Positions 1-9,034 are shown, numbered from the stretch's first letter. The stretch is 64,000 nucleotides of DNA from Rhodococcus sp. W8901 (GCF_013348805.1 NZ_CP054690.1:4464001-4528000); one strand, 5' to 3'. Notes: generated by a model not told the origin, from the sequence alone. Numbers and translations are program-made.

Positions 1-322
1 ACGTCCGGCCACGGGGTGGAGGCGAGGTCCATCGGTCGATCGTAGGCGGCTCGTTTGCACGCGAACCCGATCCACCCACCGTTCTGTCTTGCGCCAAGAA
101 GTTGGCAGGGTTCAGGCGGCGTGTGGACACGAGAGCTTCGGCTGCGCCTGCGACGGTGGTGGCGCGAACACCTCGGCGCAGAAGCGCAACTACCACTCCG
201 CCGCCGCCTCGCCGCCATCCTGCACTGGCTCACCACCGACCATTCGCAACACCCTCCGGGAGCGATCGTCGAGTGCTCGGGACAGATTGCAGGTCAGCAC
301 TTTTCCGCGGGCACTGCGGTTC
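1..322. other. Left-edge region without a recognisable gene
   Basis: No frame here shows a recognisable protein family, and the long plus-strand frames continue as shadows into the minus-strand gene that ends at 323. It could be the decayed 3' flank of that gene, or the end of a gene outside the window. I see no tRNA, repeat or clear terminator. Confidence 0.4.
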
Positions 323-814
323 CTACTCAAACCACGGGACCACGGCGTGCGTCACCGTGTCGTCGACACCGGCCGGAGAGACAACGAGCTCGAAGACCGG
401 GTCGTCGCCGGACGCGAACTCGCGGAGCAGGATCCGATATCGTCCTGCGGGGACCGAGAGTCGGGAGTCGGGATCGTCGGGCTCCGGTCGTTCATCGTCG
501 AACTGCGCGGCCATCGTGAGTTGCGTGTAGTCAGTCAGCCAGACGCCGTCGGCCGCGTCGATCACTCCTGCCGCTTCCCGCTCGGCCCGCTGCGACGACC
601 CCTCCGCGACGATCCGCAGCTCTCCGCCTGCGGCATCGGGACCCGCGTAGGCGACGAACAGTGCACCGCGGCTCATCTGTTCGGCGAACCGCGTCAGGAG
701 CTCGTCCAACCCCCAGTCTGTACCGACGAATCCGTCGTAGGGGCCTGCGGCGACAAGGCATATGAACCCGTCCTCGTCCACGGAGGTGATACGCGGGATA
801 CCGGGCACACTCAT
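323..814 (-). CDS. Hypothetical protein, 163 aa
   Basis: I do not recognise this protein. It begins MSVPGIPRITSVDEDGF, is strongly acidic (many Asp and Glu), and has no signal peptide, membrane segment or cofactor motif, so a small cytoplasmic protein is likely. Its C-terminal half (near VPAGRYRILLREF) reads like a beta-rich domain. The ATG at 814 has only a weak ribosome binding site. The flanks are gene remnants, so this may be accessory material. An immunity-type or competence-associated protein is conceivable, but nothing in the sequence proves it. Confidence 0.6.
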   Translation of the reverse strand: MSVPGIPRITSVDEDGFICLVAAGPYDGFVGTDWGLDELLTRFAEQMSRGALFVAYAGPDAAGGELRIVAEGSSQRAEREAAGVIDAADGVWLTDYTQLTMAAQFDDERPEPDDPDSRLSVPAGRYRILLREFASGDDPVFELVVSPAGVDDTVTHAVVPWFE

Positions 815-862
815 GCGTTACATGGTAACCAGCGGGGCACCAATACAGGTTTGGCAACACAC

Positions 863-1040
863 CTATGATTTCGTAAATGACTTGGACACCTGCAGCATTG
901 ACGATATACGCGCCCGCCCAACGCGTTGGTGGAGATCGGCTGGCGACCATTGACGCTGCTCGAGCCGCCGAGTCAGTTCGACAACCAGCCATGTGATCCC
1001 GAGGACGATGGCAACCGGCCACCAGGCGGCTACGGCTCAT
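863..1040 (-). pseudogene. Possible small single-pass membrane protein, frameshifted at its start
   Basis: A good Shine-Dalgarno sequence (AAGGAGG) precedes an ATG at 1040. The hydrophobic stretch AAWWPVAIVLGITWLVVEL, followed by a basic tail (TRRLEQRQ), lies one base out of frame, opening just after an in-frame TGA. A single-base change near 1034-1039 would join them into a protein of about 58 aa ending at 863. This could be a frameshifted small membrane protein, a sequencing error, or chance. No family was recognised. Confidence 0.3.
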
Positions 1041-1080
1041 CGGATACCTCCTTCGAGCGGATCGAGCCCCTCGCACACAG

Positions 1081-1374
1081 CCCGTCCAGGCTGACACCAC
1101 GCCCACAGATCGCCACGCCTACCGCGAACTCCTCGACGACGCCGACGTCGCCTGGATGCCGTGGGTGGGGCCGCTCACCATCGATACCGCCCGCCGCATC
1201 GCCTGCGACTGCACTCTTACACCCGTCCTCATGGACGATGGCGCCCCACTCGACCTCGGCCGCACCACCCGCACACCACGAAGGTCGCCACCCAGGTTCA
1301 CACCACCGAGTTCGATCGACCCCCACAAGAAGCCGATCCCGGCGCACAACAGAGCGGGCCCTCAGGCTGCCTGA
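1081..1374 (+). pseudogene. Remnant of a DUF222/HNH endonuclease (13E12-repeat family)
   Basis: The frame reads VGPLTIDTARRIACD, then TPVLMDDGAPLDLGRTTRT. This is the conserved segment just before the HNH domain in the DUF222/HNH (13E12-type) proteins that are abundant in Rhodococcus and mycobacteria. The HNH motif that should follow is absent: the frame degenerates into Pro/Arg-rich sequence and stops at 1374. The N-terminal DUF222 domain is also missing upstream. This is therefore an internal fragment of a once mobile or repetitive gene. The family match rests on memory of the motif. Confidence 0.6.
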
Positions 1375-1383
1375 ACACGGGAT

Positions 1384-3330
1384 CTACAGCGACACCGCCA
1401 CCTGATACCCCTCGAGCACCGCGGCGTGCGAGCGCCGCGGTGTGACGGCGTCCCCGATGCGATGCACCTCGAACGGGACGGAATTGCTGCGCGACAATGC
1501 TTTCCACAGACCTTCGTCGGGTTCCTGGTGGATCGCACACACCACCCAGTCGAATCCGTCCGTGCGCGAGTCTCCGGTCAGGTGGTACTCCATCGCCACC
1601 CGCAGCCGGCCCGATTCCCCGACGACACCGACGACCCCGACGTCGGTCCACTGTTCGATGCCGGCGCGGTGCGCGCGCCGCTGCCACCCCTCCATGTCCA
1701 GGGTGACACCGAGGTCCTGCGCGACGCTCATGCCGGGCGACGCGATCGTCACCGCGCACCCGCGCGCTGCCAAGGTCTCCGCCACCGACGGCCCCTGCTG
1801 GAAACCGAGTTCGTCCACCACGAGAACACGGCCGTGCGGATCGGCCCGCCCCTCGAGGACATCGCGGGCATGGACGACGCGTGTGCACTCTCCCGCCCAC
1901 CACGGCCGGACCGGACGCGCGCCCGTCGCCACGACGACGACATCCGGCGCCAGTTCGCCGAGCATGTCCACGCCGACGTCGACCCCCGTCTCGATCCGCA
2001 CGCCGCGGCGCTCGCACTCCCCCGCCAGGTTCCACACCAGATCGCCGAGTTCACCGCGGCCGGCCGCCGAGGCCGCCACCCGGATCTGCCCACCCAGCAC
2101 GCCCGACCGCTCGTACAGCGTCACGCGGTGCCCACGCTCCGCCGCGGTCGCTGCGGCAGACAACCCGGCTGGGCCACCGCCCACCACCACGACCCGGCGT
2201 CCGGGCATGCGCGGTTGCGGCAGCGGCACCGATTCCCTACCGGCACGCGGATTCTCGACGCATCCGAGCCACCGCCCCAGCCCCATGCGTCCGACGCATT
2301 CCTGATTGCACGACAGGCAGGTACGGATCTCGTCGGCGGCACCCTGCCGCGCCTTCGCCACGAAGTCCGGGTCGGCGATCTGGCCGCGCACCACACCGAT
2401 CAGATCGCAGCGCCCCTCGACCAGGGCCCGCTCGGCCTCCGCCGGTTCCTTCAGCCGCCCCACCCCGACCACCGGCAGCGAGACACCGCGCCGGATCGCG
2501 TCGGAGATGTGCAGCGCATAGCCGCGTGGTGTCGCCATGGACGGCTCCACCAGATGCAGAGTCTCGGTCGCCACGCCCATCGTGGTGTTGATGTAGTCGA
2601 CGGCGCCCGTCGCCTCCACCAGTCGCGCCACGGTCACCGCCTCGTCCAGCACGATGCCACCGGAAACCTGCTCGTCGCCCGAGAGCCGCACGCCGAGAAT
2701 GAGATCCGGACCGATCGCCGCACGCACCGCCGCGATCACCTCGAGCAGGAACCGCGCACGGTTCTCCACCACACCGCCGTAGTCATCGGTCCGCAGATTC
2801 GTCTGCCGAGCGAGGAATCCGCGGATCAGCGACGACTGCGACCCCTGCAGTTCGACACCGTCGAATCCACCATCGCGGCAGTGCCCGGCAACGGTGGCGT
2901 AGCCGGCGACCAGCTCGGCGATCTCGTCTGCTGCGAGGGCCTTGGGCACCTCCCGGAACAACGGGTCCGGCACCGGGCTCGGCGCCCACAGCGGGCGGCG
3001 GGAATACATGCCCGACCCCTGACCGCCGTTGTGATTGAGCTGCGCGAGGATCACCGTGCCGTGTCCGTGCACGGCATCGGTGATCCTGCGGTATCCCTCG
3101 ACCACCTCGGGGCGGTACCCGTGAATCACCTTCTCGTACGGCCAGTCCGAGGGGTGGACGCACTGCTCCTCGGTGACGATCATCCCCGCTCCGCCGGCAG
3201 CCCGGGCCGCGTAGTACGCGGCGTGCTGCTCGGTGGGCAGGCCGGCGCACGCGTAGTTCGTCAGGTGCGCGGTGAACACGACCCGATTGGCCAGCGTGCG
3301 CGAGCCCAGGCGGAGCGGGGAGAACAACAT
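1384..3330 (-). CDS. Mycofactocin-system FadH/OYE-family oxidoreductase
   Basis: This 648-residue flavo-iron-sulfur enzyme has the layout of bacterial 2,4-dienoyl-CoA reductase. An N-terminal old-yellow-enzyme TIM barrel binding FMN spans about 1-330. A 4Fe-4S site follows at Cys338, Cys341, Cys345 and Cys357. A Rossmann-type FAD/NAD(P) half starts at GGGPAGL (384-390). The segment normally written S-E-G-Y-L in FadH reads Q-S-S-L here (about 165-168), so the FadH active-site Tyr appears to be Ser. It lies 14 bases after the mycofactocin SDR and is the last gene of the minus-strand MFT gene run. It probably reduces or oxidises an unknown substrate in the mycofactocin redox network. It resembles the TIGR03996/TIGR03997 subfamilies, and which of the two is uncertain. 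Confidence 0.85.
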   Translation of the reverse strand: MLFSPLRLGSRTLANRVVFTAHLTNYACAGLPTEQHAAYYAARAAGGAGMIVTEEQCVHPSDWPYEKVIHGYRPEVVEGYRRITDAVHGHGTVILAQLNHNGGQGSGMYSRRPLWAPSPVPDPLFREVPKALAADEIAELVAGYATVAGHCRDGGFDGVELQGSQSSLIRGFLARQTNLRTDDYGGVVENRARFLLEVIAAVRAAIGPDLILGVRLSGDEQVSGGIVLDEAVTVARLVEATGAVDYINTTMGVATETLHLVEPSMATPRGYALHISDAIRRGVSLPVVGVGRLKEPAEAERALVEGRCDLIGVVRGQIADPDFVAKARQGAADEIRTCLSCNQECVGRMGLGRWLGCVENPRAGRESVPLPQPRMPGRRVVVVGGGPAGLSAAATAAERGHRVTLYERSGVLGGQIRVAASAAGRGELGDLVWNLAGECERRGVRIETGVDVGVDMLGELAPDVVVVATGARPVRPWWAGECTRVVHARDVLEGRADPHGRVLVVDELGFQQGPSVAETLAARGCAVTIASPGMSVAQDLGVTLDMEGWQRRAHRAGIEQWTDVGVVGVVGESGRLRVAMEYHLTGDSRTDGFDWVVCAIHQEPDEGLWKALSRSNSVPFEVHRIGDAVTPRRSHAAVLEGYQVAVSL

Positions 3331-3344
3331 CGGATACTGCCCGG

Positions 3345-4157
3345 TCAGACCTTGGTGTTGCCCTGGTCCAGAGCCACCTGGCTGGCCGTGACGGTCTTGG
3401 AGCCGTCACCCGCGAGCCACAGCACCGCATCCGAGATGTCGTCCGGGTCGGCGATCGGCTTCTCGGTGAGAATCGGCGCGAAGTTCGGCCCGTAGTGCGG
3501 GTACTGCTGCAGGATCACGAGGCTGCCCTGATCGGTACCCATGTGCGTGTTGACGCCGTACGGGTGGATCGAGTTGACGCGAATCCTGTACTCGCCCAGC
3601 TCCTTCGCAGCAGCCTGAGTCAGGCCGACGAGACCGAACTTCGACGCCGCATAGTGCGCCTGACCGGGAAGTGCCTTCATGCCGGCGACGGAGCTGACGA
3701 CGATGATGGAGCCACCGTTGCCCGCCTCGATCATCGCCGGCACCGCCGCCTTGAGGGTCTTGAAGGAGCCGGTGAGGTTGATGTCGATCAGCGTCTCCCA
3801 CTGCTCGTCCGACATCTCCCAGAAGCGGTTCCAGTTGCAGATGCCGGCGTTGGCGACGACGATGTCGAGCCGGCCGAACTGCTCCACACCCGCGTCGACG
3901 ACGGCCTTCAGCGCCGCGCTGTCACGGACGTCGGCCTCGCGGGCGAAGATCTTGGCGCCCTCGGCCTCGACGAGGCGAACGGTCTCCGCGAGGTCCTCGG
4001 ACGTCGCCGCGTCGTACGTGTTGTCGTCCGTGACGGACTTGCACACGTCCACCGCAATGATGGATGCGCCCTCACGCGCCAGTCGCACGGCGTGCGTGCG
4101 ACCCTGGCCGCGCGCCGCACCCGTGATGAAAGCAACCTTGCCGTCGAACTGCCCCAC
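3345..4157 (-). CDS. Mycofactocin-coupled SDR-family oxidoreductase
   Basis: A 270-residue short-chain dehydrogenase. Visible motifs are the NAD-binding TGAARGQG (12-19), N103-A-G, catalytic Ser155/156 and Y169-AAS-K173. The stretch after beta-2 (about 40-56, CKSVTDDNTYDAAT) is the insertion typical of the TIGR03971 subfamily. Members of that subfamily hold NAD(H) tightly and are thought to recycle it through mycofactocin rather than free NAD. The gene sits between two FadH/OYE-like genes with spacings of 9 and 14 bases, so the three are probably co-transcribed downstream of mftD. M. tuberculosis Rv0687 is a related gene in the same neighbourhood. The substrate, probably an alcohol or carbonyl compound, is unknown. 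Confidence 0.9.
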   Translation of the reverse strand: MGQFDGKVAFITGAARGQGRTHAVRLAREGASIIAVDVCKSVTDDNTYDAATSEDLAETVRLVEAEGAKIFAREADVRDSAALKAVVDAGVEQFGRLDIVVANAGICNWNRFWEMSDEQWETLIDINLTGSFKTLKAAVPAMIEAGNGGSIIVVSSVAGMKALPGQAHYAASKFGLVGLTQAAAKELGEYRIRVNSIHPYGVNTHMGTDQGSLVILQQYPHYGPNFAPILTEKPIADPDDISDAVLWLAGDGSKTVTASQVALDQGNTKV

Positions 4158-4166
4158 AGTGTTCTC

Positions 4167-6107
4167 CTAACGGTCGACTAACGTGAACCGGCGCCGAGAC
4201 GCCCCTGACAACTCCGCGAGGTGACCCTCGCGGACAGCTTCGAGCACGGACCGGGGCGCGACGCAGTCGCCGATCCGCTCATCCTGCGGACCACCCGCGC
4301 CCACCGACTCGTTCGGCAGTCGATGCGAGCAGTCCACGAATACTGCGCACGGTACGCGGGTCCGCACGCCCGTGAACCGGTTCTCCAGCAGCACTTCTCC
4401 CGCGGCGGCCGACACCGGGATCGCCGCGAGATGCCGCGCGACACCCGCCCGCTGCACGCGCGCGTTCGCGCCGACCAGATCCCCGGTGGGCCCCAGCCGG
4501 GATCCGATCAGCTGATCGGGCGTCGCGATCGCCACCTCGCGGTCCTGCTCGGCCAGCCACAGCGCCACCGACACCGCGACGGGGCCACCGACGGGGTCGA
4601 ACAGCACGACGGGCCCGGGTTCGAGCACCGCGCCCGCCAGCACATCCGCCGCGGTCACCGCCTGCACCCCGGCACCGACGGGGCACGGCGCGGGTCGCGG
4701 GCTGCTGCCGGTCGCGTGCACGACCAGCGTCCCGGCGGTACGGGCCTCGGCCAGTTCCGCGGCGCCCAGCTCGATGTCCGTCCGGATGTCCACCCCGAGC
4801 CGGCGGCATTCCGCCTCGAGCCAGTCGACCAACATCGCCAGTCGCACGCGCCCGGCCCCGACGGCCGCCGTGCGCAGCATGCCGCCGGTTCGAGCAGCTT
4901 TCTCCGTCAACGTCACCCGGACGCCGCGCTGTGCGAGCGCGCGTGCCGCCTCGAGGCCCGCCGGACCACCACCCACCACGAGCGCCGACTCCACGGCGAC
5001 GACGGGCTCGGGATCGACCGTCTCGTGTCCGGCCGACGGGTTACCGATACACGTGACGATCGGATTGCGCGGATCGCGGACGAGGCACGTCTGATTGCAC
5101 AGCACGCACGGGCGCGGCACGAGGCCGTCCCGAACCCGCGCCACAAGGTCCGGGTCCGCGATCTGCGCACGGGTCATCTCGACCAGATCGGCGACGCCGT
5201 CGTCGAGGGCGCCCTGCGCCTGATCGGCACCGACGACGCTGCCCTGCAGCACCACCGGGACGCGTCCGCCTGCGGCCTCGCGCATCGCCCGGCACAGCTC
5301 GACGTTGAATCCGGGCTCGCTCTGCATGTCCGGCCGGTAGGCGGCGGTGGTGAACGGACCGCCGCGCACGACCACCAGCAGGTCCACTGAATCGGACAGC
5401 GCACCAACCTGTTCGGCAGCCTCGTCGGGGGCGACACCGGCCCAGGGAGCGAGTTCGTCGCAGCAGAGTCGCAACGACAGGATCCGGCCGTCGCCGAGTT
5501 CGGCGCGCACCGCGGAGATCACTTCGCGGGTGAGGCGCAGCCGGTCGGCGCCGTACGGGTCGGCGCGACGGTTGGTGAGTCCCGAATGGAACTGTCGCAG
5601 CAGGGAGAAGGGGCCGGCGTCGAGTTCGACCCCGTCCGCCCCTGCGGCTGCTGCGACTCGCGCTGCCGCCCCGAAACCCTCGACGAGCGAGTCGATCTGG
5701 GCCTGTCCCATCTCCATCGGTAGCTCACGCGAGATCGGGTCCGGGAACCGGGACGGCGCCCACAACGCGGCCTGCGACCACGCGCTGGACCCCTGCAGGC
5801 CGGTGTGCCCGAGACCCGCCAGCACCAGCGTTCCGTGCGGCCGGCACGCGGCGACCACGTCGGCCCAGCCTGATCCGCATCGGGCCGCCAGCGGGGCGCG
5901 CTCGTACGGCCAGTCAGACTCGTGCACGGATGCGGTCTCGGTGACGATCACTCCGGCGCCGCCGCGGGCCCGCCGCTCGTAGTACGCGACGTGGCGCGGC
6001 GACAGCGCACGGCCGTCACCCAGATTGGTCTCGTGCGGGCCGAACAGCACCCTGGACGGGATATCGTGCCCGGCCAGGGTGAACTGCTCGGTGAGGTTGC
6101 CGCGCAT
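4167..6107 (-). CDS. Mycofactocin-system FadH/OYE-family oxidoreductase, second and more divergent copy
   Basis: This 646-residue protein has the same architecture as the gene at 1384-3330. An OYE-like barrel spans about 1-325, the 4Fe-4S cysteines are Cys334, Cys337, Cys341 and Cys353, and the FAD-binding GGGPAGLEAA starts near 379. The barrel is the more divergent of the two. The FadH-type Tyr position again appears to be Ser (GPFSLL, about 165-170), and the C-terminal NAD(P) half is rich in Ala and Val. The gene starts 24 bases after the mftD stop, consistent with one operon. It is probably the other of the TIGR03996/TIGR03997 pair. A paired role with the SDR between them is likely from position. 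The reaction is not known. Confidence 0.8.
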   Translation of the reverse strand: MRGNLTEQFTLAGHDIPSRVLFGPHETNLGDGRALSPRHVAYYERRARGGAGVIVTETASVHESDWPYERAPLAARCGSGWADVVAACRPHGTLVLAGLGHTGLQGSSAWSQAALWAPSRFPDPISRELPMEMGQAQIDSLVEGFGAAARVAAAAGADGVELDAGPFSLLRQFHSGLTNRRADPYGADRLRLTREVISAVRAELGDGRILSLRLCCDELAPWAGVAPDEAAEQVGALSDSVDLLVVVRGGPFTTAAYRPDMQSEPGFNVELCRAMREAAGGRVPVVLQGSVVGADQAQGALDDGVADLVEMTRAQIADPDLVARVRDGLVPRPCVLCNQTCLVRDPRNPIVTCIGNPSAGHETVDPEPVVAVESALVVGGGPAGLEAARALAQRGVRVTLTEKAARTGGMLRTAAVGAGRVRLAMLVDWLEAECRRLGVDIRTDIELGAAELAEARTAGTLVVHATGSSPRPAPCPVGAGVQAVTAADVLAGAVLEPGPVVLFDPVGGPVAVSVALWLAEQDREVAIATPDQLIGSRLGPTGDLVGANARVQRAGVARHLAAIPVSAAAGEVLLENRFTGVRTRVPCAVFVDCSHRLPNESVGAGGPQDERIGDCVAPRSVLEAVREGHLAELSGASRRRFTLVDR

Positions 6108-6131
6108 CGGGTCGTGTCCGACGCGAGGGTT

Positions 6132-7310
6132 CTAGCCGACGCCCAGGTCGCGACGGAATCCCTCGGGCACCACCAGGTCGGCGGGGCTCAGATCCTGAAT
6201 CGACTTGTGACCCAAGCCCAGCACGGCGGAATCGATGCCGCCGCGCAGGATGTCGAGAACGTTCTCGACACCGGCCTGACCGTTGGCCGAGAGGCCCCAC
6301 AGGTACGCGCGACCGATCATGACTGCGCGGGCACCGAGCGCGAGCGCCTTGACGACGTCACTGCCGCGGCGGATGCCGCCGTCGAGCACGACCTCCATCT
6401 GGTCACCGACCGCCTCAGCGATGGCCGGCAGCGCGCGGATCGGGGCCGGGGTGCCGTCGAGGTTGTTGCCGCCGTGGTTCGACACCGAGATCGCCGAGCA
6501 ACCGGCATCGAGGGCGCGCTTGGCGTCGTCGACGCGCATGACGCCCTTGAGCATGAACGGTCCGCCCCACTGCTCACGCAGCCACGCGACGTCGTCCCAC
6601 GTCGGCAGCGGCGTGCCCATCCACTGGCCGTACGCGCCGAAGAAGGTGGGCGGCTGCTGGCCCGGCGCCGCCAGGTTGGGCGTCGTCAGATCCGGGACCT
6701 TGCCCGTCTTGGCGAACTCCCACAGCCACTTCGGGCGGGTGATGCCCTCGGGCGCGAACTGGAACATCGCCTTGAGATCCATCTTCTCGGGGATCGACGG
6801 GCTGCCCCAGTCGCGCCCGTTGGAGAAGGACCAGTCGAGCGTGATGATCAGCCCGGTCGCACCCGCGGCGCGGGCGCGCTCCATACGCTGGAGCAGAGTG
6901 TCGCGGTCGCCCACCCAGTACATCTGGAAGAAGGTCTGCGGGTTGGCCGCGGCCACCTCCTCGATGGACTTGCTCGCGAACGAGCTGAGCCCGATCGCGG
7001 TGCCCCGGGCCGCCGCGGCGCGCGCGACCGCGACCTCGCCGTCCGGGTGCACTGCCTGCACACCGGTGGGCGAGATCATGACAGGCATCGAAATGGGCTG
7101 GCCCATAACGGTGGTCGACAGATCTCGCTCACCGCTCAGCCCGGCGACGTGCGGCGCGAACCCCAGTTCGGTGAATGCCGAGATGTTGTCATCGACGGTC
7201 AGACCCTTCTCGGATCCGGCGACGAGCGCCGCATACACCGACTTCGGCAGGCGCTTCTTCGCCCGCCGCTGCGCCTCTGCGACCGTCTCGAACCAGGCAC
7301 TCTTGGCCAT
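6132..7310 (-). CDS. mftD: Pre-mycofactocin synthase MftD
   Basis: A 392-residue FMN-dependent enzyme of the L-lactate dehydrogenase/glycolate oxidase family. The active-site stretch SNHGGNNLDG contains the catalytic His. The phosphate-binding DGGIRRGSDV and GRAYLWGL near the C-terminus bind FMN. In mycofactocin synthesis MftD oxidatively deaminates AHDP, the cyclised Val-Tyr product, to give the redox-active pre-mycofactocin. Its start has a GAGAGG ribosome binding site seven bases upstream. It lies 35 bases downstream of mftC and leads into the OYE-SDR-OYE genes. Confidence 0.95.
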   Translation of the reverse strand: MAKSAWFETVAEAQRRAKKRLPKSVYAALVAGSEKGLTVDDNISAFTELGFAPHVAGLSGERDLSTTVMGQPISMPVMISPTGVQAVHPDGEVAVARAAAARGTAIGLSSFASKSIEEVAAANPQTFFQMYWVGDRDTLLQRMERARAAGATGLIITLDWSFSNGRDWGSPSIPEKMDLKAMFQFAPEGITRPKWLWEFAKTGKVPDLTTPNLAAPGQQPPTFFGAYGQWMGTPLPTWDDVAWLREQWGGPFMLKGVMRVDDAKRALDAGCSAISVSNHGGNNLDGTPAPIRALPAIAEAVGDQMEVVLDGGIRRGSDVVKALALGARAVMIGRAYLWGLSANGQAGVENVLDILRGGIDSAVLGLGHKSIQDLSPADLVVPEGFRRDLGVG

Positions 7311-7345
7311 GTCAAACCTCTCGTACTGCGGTAGATATTGTTCGT

Positions 7346-8566
7346 CTATTCCATTCCGGCAAGCGGGTTTTCATCACAGATCTTGGCCGGCGGACGCATG
7401 AGCAGGGTGAGCGGAACCGGTGCCTTCGGCGTGCGACGCTCGGCGCGTTTTCCGGTCCGCGAATGGTCCTGGCTGGACTTGGGCACGCTGCGGTCGGCCG
7501 CGAGTGCCGACTCTCCGTAGCCCTGGACGCACTCGGGGTCCGGGCCGTCCATCGGCAGGCCCGTGAAGAACTTGGCCGCCATGCAGCCGCCGCGGCAGGA
7601 GTCGTAGTGGTCGCACTTGGCGCATGCGCCCCCGGTCTGCGGCGACCGCAGATCCTGGAACAGCTCCGAGTGCTGCCACACCTGCTGGAAACCGCCGTCG
7701 GAGACGATGTTTCCGGCGAGGAACTGGTCGTGGATCGCGAACGGGCACGCGTAGACGTCGCCGATCGGATCGATCAGGCACACGACACGGCCGGCGCCGC
7801 ACAGGTTCAGCCCCGGCAGTGCGTCACCGTACGCGGACAGGTGGAAGAACGAGTCACCCGTGAGCACGCCCTCGCCGTTCGCGACCAGCCAGTTGTACAG
7901 CTCGCGCTGCTGCTCCTGGGTGGGATGCAACTCGTCCCACACGTCGGCGCCACGGCCGGACGGACGAAGTCGCGTAATGCGCAGCGTCGCACCGTACTTG
8001 TCGGCGAGCGCCTTGAAGTCGTCGAGCTGGCTCACGTTCTGGCGCGTGACGACGACCGAGATCTTCGCGTCCTTGAACCCGGCCTCGGCCAGGTTCTCCA
8101 GCGCACGGACGGCCATCGCGAACGAACCCGGGCCGCGCACCGCGTCGTTCACCTCGGCGGTCGCACCGTCGAGGGAGATCTGGACGTCGACGTAGTCGCT
8201 CGACGCGAGGCGCTGTGCCACCTTCTTGTCGATCTTGACGCCGTTGGTGGAGAACTTCACGCCCACCTGGTGCTCGGTCGCGTAGTCGACGAGCTCCCAG
8301 AAGTCGGAACGCACGGTGGGCTCACCGCCACCGATGTTGACGTAGAACACCTGCATGCGCTGCAGTTCGTCGATGATCGACTTGCACTGCTCCGTGGACA
8401 GCTCACGCGGATCCCGGCGCCCCGAGGACGACAGGCAGTGCACACAGGACAGGTTGCAGGCGTAGGTGAGTTCCCACGTGAGGCAGATCGGCGCGTCGAG
8501 ACCGAGTTCGAACTGGTCGACTAGTCGACCCACGGCAGGGGCGGGCGGCTCGAGAACTGAGGTCAT
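7346..8566 (-). CDS. mftC: Mycofactocin radical SAM maturase MftC
   Basis: A 406-residue radical SAM/SPASM enzyme. The SAM-cluster motif is Cys37-x3-Cys41-x2-Cys44 in YACNLSCVHC. Auxiliary-cluster cysteines follow in the C-terminal SPASM region (LCGAG, YACPF, GGACAKCDHYDSCRGGC). MftC decarboxylates the C-terminal Tyr of MftA and then forms a carbon-carbon bond to the preceding Val. The ATG at 8566 has GAGGACG ahead of it. The C-terminal tail (DRSVPKSSQDHSRTGKRAER onward) is basic and longer than the core needs, as often seen in actinobacterial MftC. It sits between mftB and mftD in the usual order. Confidence 0.95.
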   Translation of the reverse strand: MTSVLEPPAPAVGRLVDQFELGLDAPICLTWELTYACNLSCVHCLSSSGRRDPRELSTEQCKSIIDELQRMQVFYVNIGGGEPTVRSDFWELVDYATEHQVGVKFSTNGVKIDKKVAQRLASSDYVDVQISLDGATAEVNDAVRGPGSFAMAVRALENLAEAGFKDAKISVVVTRQNVSQLDDFKALADKYGATLRITRLRPSGRGADVWDELHPTQEQQRELYNWLVANGEGVLTGDSFFHLSAYGDALPGLNLCGAGRVVCLIDPIGDVYACPFAIHDQFLAGNIVSDGGFQQVWQHSELFQDLRSPQTGGACAKCDHYDSCRGGCMAAKFFTGLPMDGPDPECVQGYGESALAADRSVPKSSQDHSRTGKRAERRTPKAPVPLTLLMRPPAKICDENPLAGME

Positions 8567-8627
8567 GGGGCTGCGTCCTCACATCGGGGATGTCTGGTTG
8601 GGTGCATGTGTGGAGATGAGGCAGAGA

Positions 8628-8930
8628 TCAGGACGGCACGATCATGTGCGAGTCGGCCAGGGTCTCGAGGGCGCGCAGGTACGGCCGGGCCGCATCCTCC
8701 TCGATGCCCTGAGCCGACAGAGCGGCCCGGACGTCCGGGTGCTCCGGCAGGGATTCGACGATCGCGACGATGGTCCGGTTCTTCAGGAACGAGAGCTTGC
8801 GCGTTCCGAAGTGGTAGAGCAGCGCCCCGAAAGGTTCGGGGCGCAGCGCCACCTGCGGGTGAAGCTTCCACGCCGCGTCGAGATCGATCGTGCCGGCCGA
8901 CGAGCTATTGCCGGCGGCTGGTGTGGACAC
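8628..8930 (-). CDS. mftB: Mycofactocin precursor-binding chaperone MftB
   Basis: A 100-residue protein of the PqqD-like RiPP recognition-element fold. It binds the MftA leader and delivers it to MftC. The family-typical segment runs LDAAWKLHPQVALRPEPFG to LYHFGTRKLSFL, and the C-terminal helix contains YLRALETLADSHMIVPS. I placed the start at the GTG at 8930, two bases after the mftA stop, because the longer upstream frame would overlap mftA completely. Translational coupling to mftA is likely. Confidence 0.92.
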   Translation of the reverse strand: MSTPAAGNSSSAGTIDLDAAWKLHPQVALRPEPFGALLYHFGTRKLSFLKNRTIVAIVESLPEHPDVRAALSAQGIEEDAARPYLRALETLADSHMIVPS

Positions 8931-8932
8931 GA

Positions 8933-9034
8933 TCAGTACACGCCGCACATACCGTCGATGGAAACCTCTTCGACGAGGGACTCCTCGACGAGCGAGCTCT
9001 CGTTGGCAGAAATGACACTGTCGCGATCGGACAT
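8933..9034 (-). CDS. mftA: Mycofactocin precursor peptide MftA
   Basis: A 33-residue peptide. The leader MSDRDSVISANESSL is followed by an acidic stretch (VEESLVEEV) and ends in IDGMCGVY. The invariant C-terminal Val-Tyr is the substrate of MftC and becomes the core of mycofactocin. A strong ribosome binding site (GGAGGAGG) lies six bases before the ATG at 9034. The gene is the first of the minus-strand run mftA-B-C-D and faces mftR across a 124-base region. It is easily overlooked because of its size. Confidence 0.95.
   Translation of the reverse strand: MSDRDSVISANESSLVEESLVEEVSIDGMCGVY

Noticed and set aside
926-1405. Plus-strand 159-codon frame spanning the HNH remnant
   Set aside because: The family-like residues lie in a different frame (1081-1374); this frame shows no homology pattern.
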